A stretch of DNA of 64,000 nt from an uncultured Bacteroidia bacterium. GTDB lineage: Bacteria > Bacteroidota > Bacteroidia > Bacteroidales > UBA932. Both the position numbers and the translations under genes were made by a program. Where the stretch lies: assembly GCA_902768985.1 (NCBI GenBank), contig CACXNA010000009.1, positions 1-64,000 on the forward strand, in the 5' to 3' direction. A model generated the notes under the pieces. The model was not told where the DNA came from and ran no database searches. It worked only from the letters and a program-made list of their open reading frames with translations. Positions 7,589-16,837 of the stretch are shown piece by piece; position 1 is the first letter of the stretch; each line of letters begins with the position of its first letter.

Positions 7589-8680
7589 ATGATGTATTCC
7601 TCCCAGGATCTGATGCTCAGCCTGTCGCTGGTGGTGTATCTGACCACCTGCGCGGTGGTGGCCGCGGTCCGCTGGGAGCACAAATGCTTACCTTACGCCG
7701 AACACGTCGATTACTATTTCCCGGGCTGGAGGGCGTTGGTCTTCGGCGCCCTGTCCAACCTGGCGCTGCTTCCGGTCGTTTTCATGCCCGAGGACACCGA
7801 CGCTCTCCTGCAGTTGCGCCTGATCCTGCTGATGGCCTCGCCCAGCTTCTGTTCTGTGCTCATCTACGGCTACTTCGGCCACGTACTGAAGCTCACCTGG
7901 TGGCGGAAACCAGCCATTGCGATTTCCTGGAGCTACATGGCGATGCTCCTCTTCGCCCTGGCGATTACCCTCATTCCCGGTACACAGATGCAGGGGATGT
8001 TCCGAAGCATCTACTTCATCATCGCCGGTGTGCTGACCACCGCCTACCTGGTCGCGCTGGTGTTAGCCATGATCATGATCATCCAGCCGCTCAGCAAATT
8101 CTCCGAGGAGAGCTTCTCCAACCCGGACGATTTCCCGGAGCAGTATGCGCGGACCCTGATTTTCATCCCGTTGCTGCACCTGATCATGAGCTGGAGCGCC
8201 ACGTTCAACGGCACGCCGGAGGTCCTGACCTTCTCCCTGCTGATGCTGTCCGTCCTGATGGTCATCATCCTGTTGGGCGCGCTCTCCCCGCACCGGACTC
8301 TGGAGGTGGAGCAGCTGAAGAAAGAAGTGGTCGCCGAGCAGACGGAGAGCATCGCGGAGCCGGAGCAGTTGGATCAGGAGCGCAAGGAAGAGATCCTGCG
8401 CGCCATCCGCCTGAAAGTGGAAGACGAGGAGGCCTGCCTGGACAGCCACCTCACCCTGAGCAAGCTGTCCCAGCTGTGCGGCTTCAACCGCACCTACGTG
8501 TCGGGCGTGCTGAACGAGTCCCTCGGTGGCTTCTTCGGCTACGTGAACCGCTGCCGCCTGGAGCATGCCGAAGTCTATAAAAAGGAGCATCCCGAGGCGG
8601 ACATGGACGAAGTGGCGCTGCTGTCCGGTTTCAACAACCGGCAGTCGTACTATAACGCCCGCAAGAAACTAATCAATTAA
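7589..8680 (+). CDS. Membrane-anchored AraC-type transcriptional regulator
   Basis: The start is put at the ATGATG pair at 7589/7592, 4 bp after the PrsW stop; longer frames run into that gene. About the first 230 residues are hydrophobic with six or seven predicted helices (LSLSLVVYLTTCAVVAAV, LILLMASPSFCSVLIYGY). After an acidic linker the last 100 residues form an AraC/XylS helix-turn-helix pair (LTLSKLSQLCGFNRTYVSGV and EVALLSGFNNRQSYYNARK). This is the membrane-helix plus AraC architecture common in Bacteroidota, where signal sensing occurs in the membrane and DNA binding in the cytosol. Its target is unknown; the upstream operon is the first candidate. Confidence 0.8.
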   Translation: MMYSSQDLMLSLSLVVYLTTCAVVAAVRWEHKCLPYAEHVDYYFPGWRALVFGALSNLALLPVVFMPEDTDALLQLRLILLMASPSFCSVLIYGYFGHVLKLTWWRKPAIAISWSYMAMLLFALAITLIPGTQMQGMFRSIYFIIAGVLTTAYLVALVLAMIMIIQPLSKFSEESFSNPDDFPEQYARTLIFIPLLHLIMSWSATFNGTPEVLTFSLLMLSVLMVIILLGALSPHRTLEVEQLKKEVVAEQTESIAEPEQLDQERKEEILRAIRLKVEDEEACLDSHLTLSKLSQLCGFNRTYVSGVLNESLGGFFGYVNRCRLEHAEVYKKEHPEADMDEVALLSGFNNRQSYYNARKKLIN

Positions 8681-8696
8681 TATAATACACACAACT

Positions 8697-9335
8697 ATGG
8701 ATATCCGCAAACCCTTCGTGATTACCGTGAGCCGGGAACTCGGTTCCGGTGGCCGTACCGTCGGCCGCAAACTGGCTGAAGCATTGAGCGTACGCTATAG
8801 CGACAAAGAGCTGATCGAAGCGCTCGGGAATCAGTTCAATCTGGACACTTCTTCGATCGAGAAGCTCAAGAGCAAGAAGAAGAACTGGTTCGACGACTAT
8901 GTGCAGCTGGTGGCCCCGATGCCGAAGGCCAGCCTCTTCGTGGAGGCGAAAAGCGCCTATCAACCGACGCCGGCGTCCGAAGAGCTGTACAAGGCGGAGA
9001 CCGAGATCCTCAAGGCCATCGCTGACGAGGGTTCCTGCGTGATTGCCGGCCGCCTGGCTTTCTTTGCCCTGAAGGACATTCCCAACAAGGTGGATATCTT
9101 TATTTCGGCTTCGATGCAGCACCGCGTGGAGCGGGTGATGCGCAAGCAGAACCTGACCGAAGCGGAGGCGCGGGAGGCCATCGACCGCGTGGACCGCGGC
9201 CGCGAGAATTACGTCAAGCGCTTCTCCGGCCTGAGCCGCTACGACGTGCGCAACTACGACCTCGTCCTCAACATGGACAATCTCCAGGATGAGGACGAGG
9301 CGGTAGCAGTTATCTTGAAGTATATCGGCGCCTAG
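8697..9335 (+). CDS. Cytidylate kinase-like family protein
   Basis: The 212-residue protein opens with strand-loop ITVSRELGSGGRTVGRKLA, a P-loop variant typical of the cytidylate kinase-2 family rather than canonical Cmk. A phosphoryl-transfer lid region occurs in VMRKQNLTEAEAREAIDRVD, followed by a tyrosine-rich tail. It probably phosphorylates a nucleotide or related small molecule in the cytosol; the substrate is not established for the family. It starts 16 bp after the AraC-type gene and could be its operon partner. An independent promoter follows it at 9338 for the GH3 gene. Confidence 0.8.
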   Translation: MDIRKPFVITVSRELGSGGRTVGRKLAEALSVRYSDKELIEALGNQFNLDTSSIEKLKSKKKNWFDDYVQLVAPMPKASLFVEAKSAYQPTPASEELYKAETEILKAIADEGSCVIAGRLAFFALKDIPNKVDIFISASMQHRVERVMRKQNLTEAEAREAIDRVDRGRENYVKRFSGLSRYDVRNYDLVLNMDNLQDEDEAVAVILKYIGA

Positions 9336-9337
9336 CT

Positions 9338-9345
9338 TATATTTG
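9338..9345 (+). promoter_or_regulatory. -7 promoter box TATATTTG for GH3 gene
   Basis: Perfect TAnnTTTG match 38 bp upstream of the ATG at 9384. Confidence 0.6.
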
Positions 9346-9383
9346 TTTCTGCCGAAAAACGAAATAACCAGTATTACCATACG

Positions 9384-11996
9384 ATGAAAGCGAAAACTTT
9401 GCTTTGCGCAGCAGCCATCGCGCTGCTCGCCGTCGGGTGCAAGCACTACGACTATCCCTTCCAGAATCCGAATCTCTCCGTGCAGAAGCGCGCGGACAAC
9501 CTCCTCTCCCTGCTCACGCCGGAGGAGAAGATCGGCCTGATGATGAACGGTTCCGTGTCCGTGGACCGGCTGGACATTCCCGCCTACAACTGGTGGAATG
9601 AGGCCTGCCACGGCATCTGCTATGACGACGTGACCGTGTTCCCGCAGGTGATCGCGCTGGGCGCCACCTTCGACGCGCCCCAGCAGCTGGAGATCTACAC
9701 GGCCGTCTCCGATGAGGCCCGCGCCGTCTGGAACACCACCGACCACCACCAGCTGGGCGTGACCGAGCCGAACGGCAACATCTGGCACAACGGCCTGTCG
9801 TTCTGGTGCCCGAACGTCAACATCTTCCGCGATCCCCGCTGGGGCCGCGGCCAGGAGACGCCGGGCGAGGACCCGTACCTGAACGCCGTGATGGGCGTCC
9901 AGACCGTGAAGGGCATGCAGGGCGACAACAGCAAATATTTCAAGCTGCACGCCTGTGCGAAGCACTACGCCGTGCACAGCGGCCCGGAGGCGGACCGCCA
10001 CCGCTTCAACGCTTCCGTGTCGATGCGCGACCTCTGGGAGACCTACCTCCCGGCCTTCCGCTCCATCGTGAAGGAGGCCAATGTGCAGGAGGTGATGTGC
10101 GCCTACCAGCGCTATGAGGGCGAGCCTTGCTGCGCCAGCGACCGGCTCTTGCAGGAGATCCTGCGTGACAAGTGGGGCTTCAGCGGCATCGTGGTGTCCG
10201 ACTGCGGCGCCATCGGTGACTTCTACAACAAGCGCCAGCACGGCACGCACGCCAACGCCGCCAGCGCTTCCGCCGACGCAGTCCTGTCCGGCACCGACGT
10301 GGAGTGCGGTACGAGCTACAAGGCCCTGAACGATGCTATCAAGAAGGGCCTGATCTCTGAGGCGGACATCGACGTGAACGTGCGCCGCATCCTCGAGGCC
10401 CGTATCAAGCTGGGTATGTTCGACCCGGCCGAGCGGCTCCCCTGGGCGAAGCTCGATGAGAAGACCCTGAGCAGCGCCGCGCACACCGCGCTGGCCGCGA
10501 AGGCCGCCCGCGAGGCCATCGTCCTGCTGAAGAATGAGAACGACGTCCTGCCGCTCCGCAAGGAGGGCATCACCATCGCCGTGGTCGGCCCGAACGCCGA
10601 CGACGCCCGCGTGATCCTGGGCAACTACAACGGCTACCCGACCGCCGCGAACACGCAGACCATCTTGGAGGCCATCCGCGCGGCGGCCCCCGACGCCAAG
10701 GTCATTTACGAGAAGGGCTGCGACCTCGTCGAGCCGTTCATCACGACCCATTACCTCGACCGCATGGGTGAGGGCAAGGGTCTGCACGCTGACTATTACA
10801 ACGACACCGCCTTTGGCGGCGGCGTCGTGACGAGCGTCGATTACGACGAGCCGCTCACGCTCAATACGACCTCCCCGGCCCTCGCACACGAAGACTGCGC
10901 CTGGACGGACGGCCTGAACCTGACCGGCTTCTCCGCCCGCTACAGCGGCTCTTTCGTCGCCGACTTCACGGGCGAGATGAATTACGCCATCCGCGGCAGC
11001 GGCACCTACAAGCTGATCGTGAACGGCAAGACCATTACGCAGCAGAACGAGCCGCCGCGCGGCCGGTTCAGCTTCGGCGGTTTCTTCCGCAGCCTCGCCC
11101 CGACCAACTTCCGCGTGGAGGCCGGCCAGAAGTATGATGTCACTATCGAGCTCACGCAGCCGGAGGCCAATTCGGCTTCCTTCTCCTTCGACCTCTACAG
11201 CCGCCGTCCGGTGGACCTGCCGGCCGTGGCGGAGCGCGTGAAGGACGCGGACGTGATCGTGATGGTCAGCGGCATCTCCTCCAACGAGGAGGGTGAGGGC
11301 CACGACCGCACCTACATCGAGCTGCCCGAGATCCAGCAGCAGCTGCTCGCCGAGATGGACGCCACCGGCAAGCCGGTCATCCTCGTGAACGTGTCCGGCT
11401 CCGCGATCGCCTTCGGCGGCGTGGAGAAGCAGTACGACGCCCTCGTGCAGGCGTGGTACGGCGGCCAGGCCTGCGGCCTCGCCGTCGCGGACGTGCTCTT
11501 CGGCGACTACAACCCCGCCGGGCGCCTGCCCGTCACCTTCTACGCCTCCACCGACCAGCTGCCCGCTTTCACGGACTACTCGATGGAGAACCGCACCTAC
11601 CGCTACTTCCGCGGCGAGCCGCTCTATCCCTTCGGCTACGGCCTGAGCTACACGACGTTCAGCTACGGCCAGGCGAAGGTCTCCGGCAAGCCGGCCGCGA
11701 TGAAGCTGACCGTGCCCGTGACCAACACCGGCGCACGCGACGGCGAGGAAGTGGTCCAGGTGTATGTGAAGTCGCTCGACAATCCCGACGCGCCGATCAA
11801 GTCGCTCAAGGGCTTCGCCCGCGTGAAGATCGCGGCGGGCAAGACCGCGAACGTGACGGTGCAGCTGGGCAGCGGCGCCTTCGAATTCTACGACGCTTCC
11901 ATTGACGAACTCTCCATCAAGCCCGGCCGCTACCAGCTGCTGTACGGCGGTTCATCGAAAGATGCTGACCTCCAGGCAGTGGAAGTCAGCATCTAG
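9384..11996 (+). CDS. GH3 beta-glycosidase (beta-xylosidase/beta-glucosidase type), lipoprotein
   Basis: The 870-residue protein has a lipoprotein signal (LLAVGC, Cys about 19). The GH3 N-terminal barrel follows with NWWNEACHG, RDPRWGRGQETPGEDPYL and the nucleophile motif GIVVSDCGAI (Asp273). The second alpha/beta domain has an inserted PA14-like segment at about residues 465-605, and a fibronectin-III-like domain ends the protein (GARDGEEVVQVYVK). The WNEA.HG and PA14 combination resembles bacterial beta-xylosidases and glucosidases that finish xylo- or gluco-oligosaccharides. Neighbouring GH43, GH51 and GH54 genes favour xylo-oligosaccharides. It converges on the barrel-protein gene with a 23-bp gap and no clear terminator. 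Confidence 0.88.
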   Translation: MKAKTLLCAAAIALLAVGCKHYDYPFQNPNLSVQKRADNLLSLLTPEEKIGLMMNGSVSVDRLDIPAYNWWNEACHGICYDDVTVFPQVIALGATFDAPQQLEIYTAVSDEARAVWNTTDHHQLGVTEPNGNIWHNGLSFWCPNVNIFRDPRWGRGQETPGEDPYLNAVMGVQTVKGMQGDNSKYFKLHACAKHYAVHSGPEADRHRFNASVSMRDLWETYLPAFRSIVKEANVQEVMCAYQRYEGEPCCASDRLLQEILRDKWGFSGIVVSDCGAIGDFYNKRQHGTHANAASASADAVLSGTDVECGTSYKALNDAIKKGLISEADIDVNVRRILEARIKLGMFDPAERLPWAKLDEKTLSSAAHTALAAKAAREAIVLLKNENDVLPLRKEGITIAVVGPNADDARVILGNYNGYPTAANTQTILEAIRAAAPDAKVIYEKGCDLVEPFITTHYLDRMGEGKGLHADYYNDTAFGGGVVTSVDYDEPLTLNTTSPALAHEDCAWTDGLNLTGFSARYSGSFVADFTGEMNYAIRGSGTYKLIVNGKTITQQNEPPRGRFSFGGFFRSLAPTNFRVEAGQKYDVTIELTQPEANSASFSFDLYSRRPVDLPAVAERVKDADVIVMVSGISSNEEGEGHDRTYIELPEIQQQLLAEMDATGKPVILVNVSGSAIAFGGVEKQYDALVQAWYGGQACGLAVADVLFGDYNPAGRLPVTFYASTDQLPAFTDYSMENRTYRYFRGEPLYPFGYGLSYTTFSYGQAKVSGKPAAMKLTVPVTNTGARDGEEVVQVYVKSLDNPDAPIKSLKGFARVKIAAGKTANVTVQLGSGAFEFYDASIDELSIKPGRYQLLYGGSSKDADLQAVEVSI

Positions 11997-12019
11997 GAAA
12001 GGGGAGTTTTTCAGGTAGT

Positions 12020-14377
12020 TTATTTCATTCGGTCACGGGTGTCGTTTCCGGCGCCCGTGCCTTTGTATTTGCTCTGGGCGGAGTTGAAGCGGTAGCGGAT
12101 GGAGAAGCTGATGCGCTGGGTGTCCATCTTGATGCTCTGCTGGATGTTGTAGCCACCGAGGTCGCTCCACACATTGTTGTGTCCGAGACCGGCGAGGTCG
12201 GAGCCTTCGAGGCGGAGCACCAGGGAGCCGTCCTTGAGGAGGGTCTTCTGGACCGCGGCCGAGAGGTTGAAGTAGTGGTTGGTGACCATGGTGTTCGTGA
12301 CGTAGCCGGGGCTGTGGTATTCACCGCCGAGCTCGATTTGCCAGCCGTGGTTGAAGCTGAAGATGTTGTTCAGCTGGGCGATCCAGAGGGGCTTGCCGGT
12401 GTAGGACATCGTGCGGTAGCCGGAGGGCTGCGACGGGTCCTGGGCGTCGATGGTCAGCCAGGTCTCCTGCAGGCCCACGGTGTACATCATGGTCCAGGGG
12501 CCGATGGTCGGCGTGGCCACGAGGAAGGCGGACAGGGCGAGGACGGGCTCGTCCAGGTTGCGCGGCTGGAGCATGATCACGCCTTCGTCATTGTAGAGCT
12601 CGGACCAGGTGATGGTCGGGTTGTCGGAGCGGCTGTAGTTGGCGGAGAAGGTGAGGAATTTCCACACGGCGGACAGGTTGAAGGACTGCACGGTCATCGG
12701 CTGGAGGGCGGGGTTGCCGCTCTGGAGCGTGTAACGGTTGTTGTAGCGGATGGCGCTGGAGAGCGCGGAGAAGTTCGGGCGGGTGGTGCGGATGCTGTAG
12801 CTCACAGAACCCTGCACGGGACCGAAGACGCCGCCGAAGGAGATGGACGGGAAGAAGTTATCATACTTGCGGGAGAAGCTGCCGTTGCCCAGCAGGTCGT
12901 CGTAAGCGTAGTTCACGTGCTCGTAGCGCAGGCCGGCGCTCAGCTGGCCGAACTGACCCACCATGAAGCCGTAGTTGAAGAAGGCGGCGATGTTGTCTTC
13001 CCGCACGCGGGAGCTGGCGGCCGGAATGGTCCAACCCTGCACGGTGTAGCGGTCGCTCAGGCGGGAGAAGGTCTCCTCGGTGCCGAGCTGCAGCATGCCC
13101 TTCCAGACGGGGTAGGAGAGGACGAGCTTGGCGGCGTAGAGCTTGTTCTCGGAGGCGGACTCGGTGGTGATGGTCGCGTTCTCGATGTCGCTATCCTCGA
13201 CGGAGCGGCTGAGCTTGTTGTCGGAGACGTTGAAGTAATCCACGTTGAAGTCGATGTTCAGCTTGCCCACGGTGCCGTTGTAGTAGGCGTTGACGCCCAG
13301 GGAGTACGGATTCTTGGGGCCGTTCGAAGCGGTGGAGTTCGTGATCAGGTGGTCCAGGAGCGTGCCGTTCAGAAAGATGTCGCCTTCCATCCATTCGCGC
13401 TCGTTGTAGCTGTAGTTGCTGCCCCAGTCCACCTTGAAGCCGGTGAAGTGGTTGTCGGAGATCTGCCAGTTCACACCGGCGTTCGTGCTGATGCTCTTGA
13501 GGTCGAAGTCGGCAGTCAGGTCCTCTTCCTGGTGGAAGGACTTCGGGCCGGTCGTGTTCTGGATGAGTTCGCTGATCTGGTACTGGGTGGTCCTGCCGCC
13601 GTTCACGCCGGCGAAGATGTCCACGCCGCCCGTACGGTAGTTGACGTTGAGGGCGCCGGTCGGGTCGTTGTTCTCTTTGCGGGTGAGGGACTGCGCGTCC
13701 ACCAGGTTCACGTTGAAGCCGAAGCCTTCGCCCTGGCGCTTGATGGTCTTGATGCGGACCACGGCCTTGATCGAGGCGTCATACTGGGCGCCGGGGTTGT
13801 TGATCACCTCGACGCTCTGGATCTCGTGGCTCAAGAGCCGGTCCAGCTCGGAGGCGTCGGTGAGGCGACGGCCGTTGATATAGACGACCGGGGCGCCCTT
13901 GCCGATGACCTCGAGGCCGTTCTGGCCCTTGATCAGGCCCGGGACCTTCTTGAGGACGTCGTTGGCCGTGCCCGCGTTCTCCAGGACGGAGCCGCGCACG
14001 GAGGTGGCGATGCCCTCGCCGGTGAGCTTGGTCTTGGGCATGATGACCGAGATGGAGGCGCTTTCCAGCAGGGAAGCGTCTTCCCGGAGCGTGATCACGG
14101 CGCCGTCCACCGGCGTGAGGTATACCGTCTGGTAGCCCAGGATGGCCACCATCATGATACCGTCATTCTCTTTGGTCACTATATTAAAGGTACCGTCTTC
14201 GGCCGTAACCGTGCCGCACAGGACGGTGGAGTCGGCCTTGGAGAGGACGGCCACGTTGGCGAACTCGATCGGGTGGCCCTGCTCGTCCACCACCTTGCCT
14301 TTCCAGTCATTCTTACCCTTTGCACTGGCGTTCAGAACCGCCAGAATCATCATCGCTGCTACAATAAATTTTTCCAT
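12020..14377 (-). CDS. Outer-membrane beta-barrel (TonB-receptor-like) protein
   Basis: The 785-residue protein has a signal peptide ending near ASA (residue 19), a carboxypeptidase-regulatory-like domain (GKVVDEQGHPIEFANVAVL) and a plug-like domain with VINNPGAQYDAS. A long barrel follows, with many alternating strands such as FNLSAVWKFLTFSANYSR. This order matches the Bacteroidota outer membrane beta-barrel family (OMP_b-brl_3) related to TonB-dependent receptors. It lacks a SusD partner, so it is probably not a classical glycan importer; cargo is unknown. It has its own promoter at 14408-14415. Confidence 0.78.
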   Translation of the reverse strand: MEKFIVAAMMILAVLNASAKGKNDWKGKVVDEQGHPIEFANVAVLSKADSTVLCGTVTAEDGTFNIVTKENDGIMMVAILGYQTVYLTPVDGAVITLREDASLLESASISVIMPKTKLTGEGIATSVRGSVLENAGTANDVLKKVPGLIKGQNGLEVIGKGAPVVYINGRRLTDASELDRLLSHEIQSVEVINNPGAQYDASIKAVVRIKTIKRQGEGFGFNVNLVDAQSLTRKENNDPTGALNVNYRTGGVDIFAGVNGGRTTQYQISELIQNTTGPKSFHQEEDLTADFDLKSISTNAGVNWQISDNHFTGFKVDWGSNYSYNEREWMEGDIFLNGTLLDHLITNSTASNGPKNPYSLGVNAYYNGTVGKLNIDFNVDYFNVSDNKLSRSVEDSDIENATITTESASENKLYAAKLVLSYPVWKGMLQLGTEETFSRLSDRYTVQGWTIPAASSRVREDNIAAFFNYGFMVGQFGQLSAGLRYEHVNYAYDDLLGNGSFSRKYDNFFPSISFGGVFGPVQGSVSYSIRTTRPNFSALSSAIRYNNRYTLQSGNPALQPMTVQSFNLSAVWKFLTFSANYSRSDNPTITWSELYNDEGVIMLQPRNLDEPVLALSAFLVATPTIGPWTMMYTVGLQETWLTIDAQDPSQPSGYRTMSYTGKPLWIAQLNNIFSFNHGWQIELGGEYHSPGYVTNTMVTNHYFNLSAAVQKTLLKDGSLVLRLEGSDLAGLGHNNVWSDLGGYNIQQSIKMDTQRISFSIRYRFNSAQSKYKGTGAGNDTRDRMK

Positions 14378-14407
14378 TGCTTAGTGTATTACTTCATTAG
14401 TACACTG

Positions 14408-14415
14408 CAAATGTA
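14408..14415 (-). promoter_or_regulatory. Promoter TTTG-19-TACATTTG for the barrel gene
   Basis: A perfect -7 box is paired with a TTTG -33 element (14435-14438) at exactly 19 bp on the minus strand. An A-rich tract (opposite the T run at 14439-14457) lies upstream. It is the best-formed promoter in the window. Confidence 0.75.
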
Positions 14416-14578
14416 AGACGTTTTTTTGAATCTGCAAATTTTTTTTTGTTTTTTTTACCGGCTGGCCTTTCCCCGCGGGCGAACATGCCCTCCACAACGC
14501 CAACGCGCGGCCAGCCTCCGTCAAATACCACGTTTGAGCTGTGAGCTGTAATTGCCTTTGGATCAGAGAAATAATAAA
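14416..14578. other. Intergenic stretch without a gene
   Basis: The 303-bp gap between two minus-strand genes holds the barrel promoter, a T-rich tract, a wide 8-bp inverted repeat (14460-14467 with 14509-14516) and a terminator at its right end. I see no coding frame. Confidence 0.5.
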
Positions 14579-14609
14579 TTATACTCCCCCGGAAATCGGG
14601 GGAGTATAA
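14579..14609 (-). terminator. Rho-independent terminator after the GH43 gene
   Basis: A 13-bp perfect stem (14579-14591 with 14597-14609) has a 5-base loop. On the minus strand it is followed by an AT-rich, T-containing tract. It lies about 70 bp past the GH43 stop. Confidence 0.75.
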
Positions 14610-14680
14610 AACAATAAATAAATGATTTGCAATCTCTTGCGGCTCACAGCGAAAATGGTGGGAAGCCGCGGGAAAGACAG

Positions 14681-16726
14681 TTAGTTGATCAGATAAATCT
14701 TCTGCAGGCCCTTGTAGGTGCAGGTCACCGTGGCGCGGCCCTCGACGAGCGGGCTGACCTGGATCTGCACGCCCGGGTCGGAGGCCTTCACCTCGAGGGT
14801 GGAGCCCTTCTTGACCGGCGCATAGACCTGGTAGCGGATCTGGTCCGTGAGGCCGTTGGCGTTGGAGCAGCGGATGGGCGTGGTCGGCACGGCGAGGTCC
14901 TGGCCGTCGCAGAGGATGCGGACGGACGGCACGCTCGGGCGGTCCAGGTACTGGTTCGCCTTGCAGAAGCCGATGCCGTGCAGGTCGAAGAGACCCACGG
15001 GGCGCTGCGGCGTGTTCGGGCGGTAGCCCGGGAAGCGCGGCTGGGGCGGATCCGGCACCTCGGGGCCCTCGGCCACGAGGTAGATGGCATGTTTGCCGCT
15101 CAGGCCCTCTACCTGCGGCACGGCCACGCGGAATGCCTGCGGCTCGCGCGGCGCGTTGGCGGGCACCTCGATGACCGCGATCTCGCGGCCCTGCCAGAAG
15201 GCGTTCGCATAGGGGCCGTCCAGCAGCACGTGGATCTTGAAGGCGCCCTTGCCGCTCGGCGTCAGGAAGAGGTTGAGGATGGTGCCGTCACCCGCCTGGG
15301 TGCCGGCGAATGCCTTCACGCCCTTGCTGTCCTGCGCCAGGCCGCCGAAGCCGAAGTACTTGAAGCCGACGATGCCGCCGTCCTTGATGCCGGCCAGGTC
15401 CATGCTGTTGTCCCACACGTCGTGGTTGTCCTGCATCCAGTTCTGGTCGGTCATGTAGCAGGCGTAGCCCGCGGAATAGTAATTATAAGGCGGCAGACCG
15501 AAGATCTGGAAGCCTTCGCTCGTGACCTCGGCGCCGGTGTAGGTCTGCCCGTCGGCCGCCGCGGCCACCCATTTCTCGTCCTTGGCGTAAGGATCGTAGG
15601 CCGTGATGCGGACCTGGCCGCCGTCGGCCACCTTCTTCTTGTCCCACTCGATCTTGACGGGCGCCACCATCGGCTGGCGGGCGTTGCCGAAGCCGCGCGG
15701 CGGACGGTGGTAGAAGACATACCACTGGCCGTTGATCTCCTGCAGGGAGCCGTGCGTGTTGTGGGCGGCATTGGCCGTCATCAGGTGCTCGCCGTTCTCG
15801 TCAGGCACCACGCCGCGCGAGTCCACGAGCACGCCGCCGGAGCGCCAGGGGCCGAGGGGCGAGTCGCCGTAGCAATAACGCAGGGCGGAGTTGGTGGACT
15901 CCAGGCCGTAGTCCGGGCCGCTGTAGCCGGAGAAGACCATCACGTATTTGTTGCCCACCTGGCGGATGCTGGAAGCTTCGAAGAAGTTGAATTCGCCGGG
16001 GTCCTGGCCCTTGTAGAGCGTGGGGTACTCCGTCCCTTCGGGGTCGCGCACCACGCCGTAGCGGGCGCTGGCGGGCAGGAAATAGTCGTGCACCTCGGTG
16101 CCGGGGCGGATGGAATACATCGTCTCCGGATCGAGCTCGATGGCGGTCGAGTGCTGGAAGCCGTAGTAGGCGTAGGCCCGGAAGCCGCGCGCGAAGTCGG
16201 GATCCTTCTTGTTGGTCACCGGCTCGATGAACACGGACGGGTCGAAGTCAATGACCGACCCGGGCAGGCAGCCGCGGCCGTCCGCCGTGGCGTTGACCGG
16301 GAAGAAGGGCCCGTTGGGGCGCTCGCCGCGGCAGACCATCGCCACGCGCCCGCGCCCGCGGGAGTGCGGGTACAAATAATATACTTTCTTGCCCGTAGCC
16401 TTGTCCGTCACTTCCACGAGGTCGGGGGCGTACATCGTGTCCCACTGCCCGTCCACGAACCAGGTGAAGATCGGGCCTTCGTCGCGCCACTGCGAGAGAT
16501 CCTCGACCGGCGCGGACCACATGCGGATGTCGCTGCCGCAGTAGGCGGTGTAGGTGATGTCGTGCGAGCCGATGATGTAGGCGCGGTATTTCCCGGGGTT
16601 GTCGGGATCTTCGAATACGCGGGGTTCGCCGTCGGGGAGATGCTCCCACAACGGGAGATAGGGGTTCTGGGCCGAGGCGGACAGGGCGAGACCCAGCACG
16701 GAAAGGAACAGGAAGATACGTTTCAT
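14681..16726 (-). CDS. GH43 glycosidase with C-terminal carbohydrate-binding domain
   Basis: The 681-residue protein has a signal peptide (ALSASAQ). The five-blade GH43 domain (about 22-340) has candidate catalytic acids in PRVFEDPDNPG, in WDTMYAPDLVEV and in FFEASSIRQVG. Residues about 400-560 carry a CBM6-like beta-sandwich (GGIVGFKYFGFGG, FKIHVLLDGP, FDLHGIGF), and a small C-terminal domain follows. Family members cleave arabinofuranosyl or xylosyl units from plant cell-wall polysaccharide, which fits the surrounding genes; the exact specificity cannot be read here. It has its own promoter and terminator. Confidence 0.8.
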   Translation of the reverse strand: MKRIFLFLSVLGLALSASAQNPYLPLWEHLPDGEPRVFEDPDNPGKYRAYIIGSHDITYTAYCGSDIRMWSAPVEDLSQWRDEGPIFTWFVDGQWDTMYAPDLVEVTDKATGKKVYYLYPHSRGRGRVAMVCRGERPNGPFFPVNATADGRGCLPGSVIDFDPSVFIEPVTNKKDPDFARGFRAYAYYGFQHSTAIELDPETMYSIRPGTEVHDYFLPASARYGVVRDPEGTEYPTLYKGQDPGEFNFFEASSIRQVGNKYVMVFSGYSGPDYGLESTNSALRYCYGDSPLGPWRSGGVLVDSRGVVPDENGEHLMTANAAHNTHGSLQEINGQWYVFYHRPPRGFGNARQPMVAPVKIEWDKKKVADGGQVRITAYDPYAKDEKWVAAAADGQTYTGAEVTSEGFQIFGLPPYNYYSAGYACYMTDQNWMQDNHDVWDNSMDLAGIKDGGIVGFKYFGFGGLAQDSKGVKAFAGTQAGDGTILNLFLTPSGKGAFKIHVLLDGPYANAFWQGREIAVIEVPANAPREPQAFRVAVPQVEGLSGKHAIYLVAEGPEVPDPPQPRFPGYRPNTPQRPVGLFDLHGIGFCKANQYLDRPSVPSVRILCDGQDLAVPTTPIRCSNANGLTDQIRYQVYAPVKKGSTLEVKASDPGVQIQVSPLVEGRATVTCTYKGLQKIYLIN

Positions 16727-16743
16727 ATCGATGTGGTTTTGGA

Positions 16744-16751
16744 CAAAGATA
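16744..16751 (-). promoter_or_regulatory. -7 promoter box TATCTTTG for GH43 gene
   Basis: Perfect consensus on the minus strand, 18 bp from the ATG at 16726. A TTGG sits about 20 bp upstream as a -33 candidate. Confidence 0.6.
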
Positions 16752-16806
16752 CTTGATTTGTCCAGAAAATGCCAATAAGATTATACCAGATTCTGTCAAA
16801 AAAACG

Positions 16807-16814
16807 TAACTTCG
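16807..16814 (+). promoter_or_regulatory. Possible promoter box TAACTTCG for the DUF2207 gene
   Basis: One mismatch to TAnnTTTG, 24 bp upstream of the ATG at 16838; divergent from the GH43 promoter. Confidence 0.35.
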
Positions 16815-16837
16815 CGAACCTGAAAAACTACTTTCGG

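Noticed and set aside
8673-11303. 876-codon minus-strand open frame opposite the kinase and GH3 genes
   Set aside because: It is a shadow frame due to G/C-rich third positions; it crosses two well-supported genes and a promoter and resembles no family.
12179-14416. 745-codon plus-strand frame opposite the barrel gene
   Set aside because: Low-complexity Val/Gly/Glu composition typical of antisense G/C-rich frames; the minus-strand protein has clear domains.
14460-14516. Wide 8-bp inverted repeat between the barrel and GH43 genes
   Set aside because: Spacer of 41 bases, no T run on either side and no pairing partner conserved elsewhere; probably chance.
14627-16756. 709-codon plus-strand frame opposite GH43
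   Set aside because: Antisense shadow; GH43 motifs and promoter are on the minus strand.
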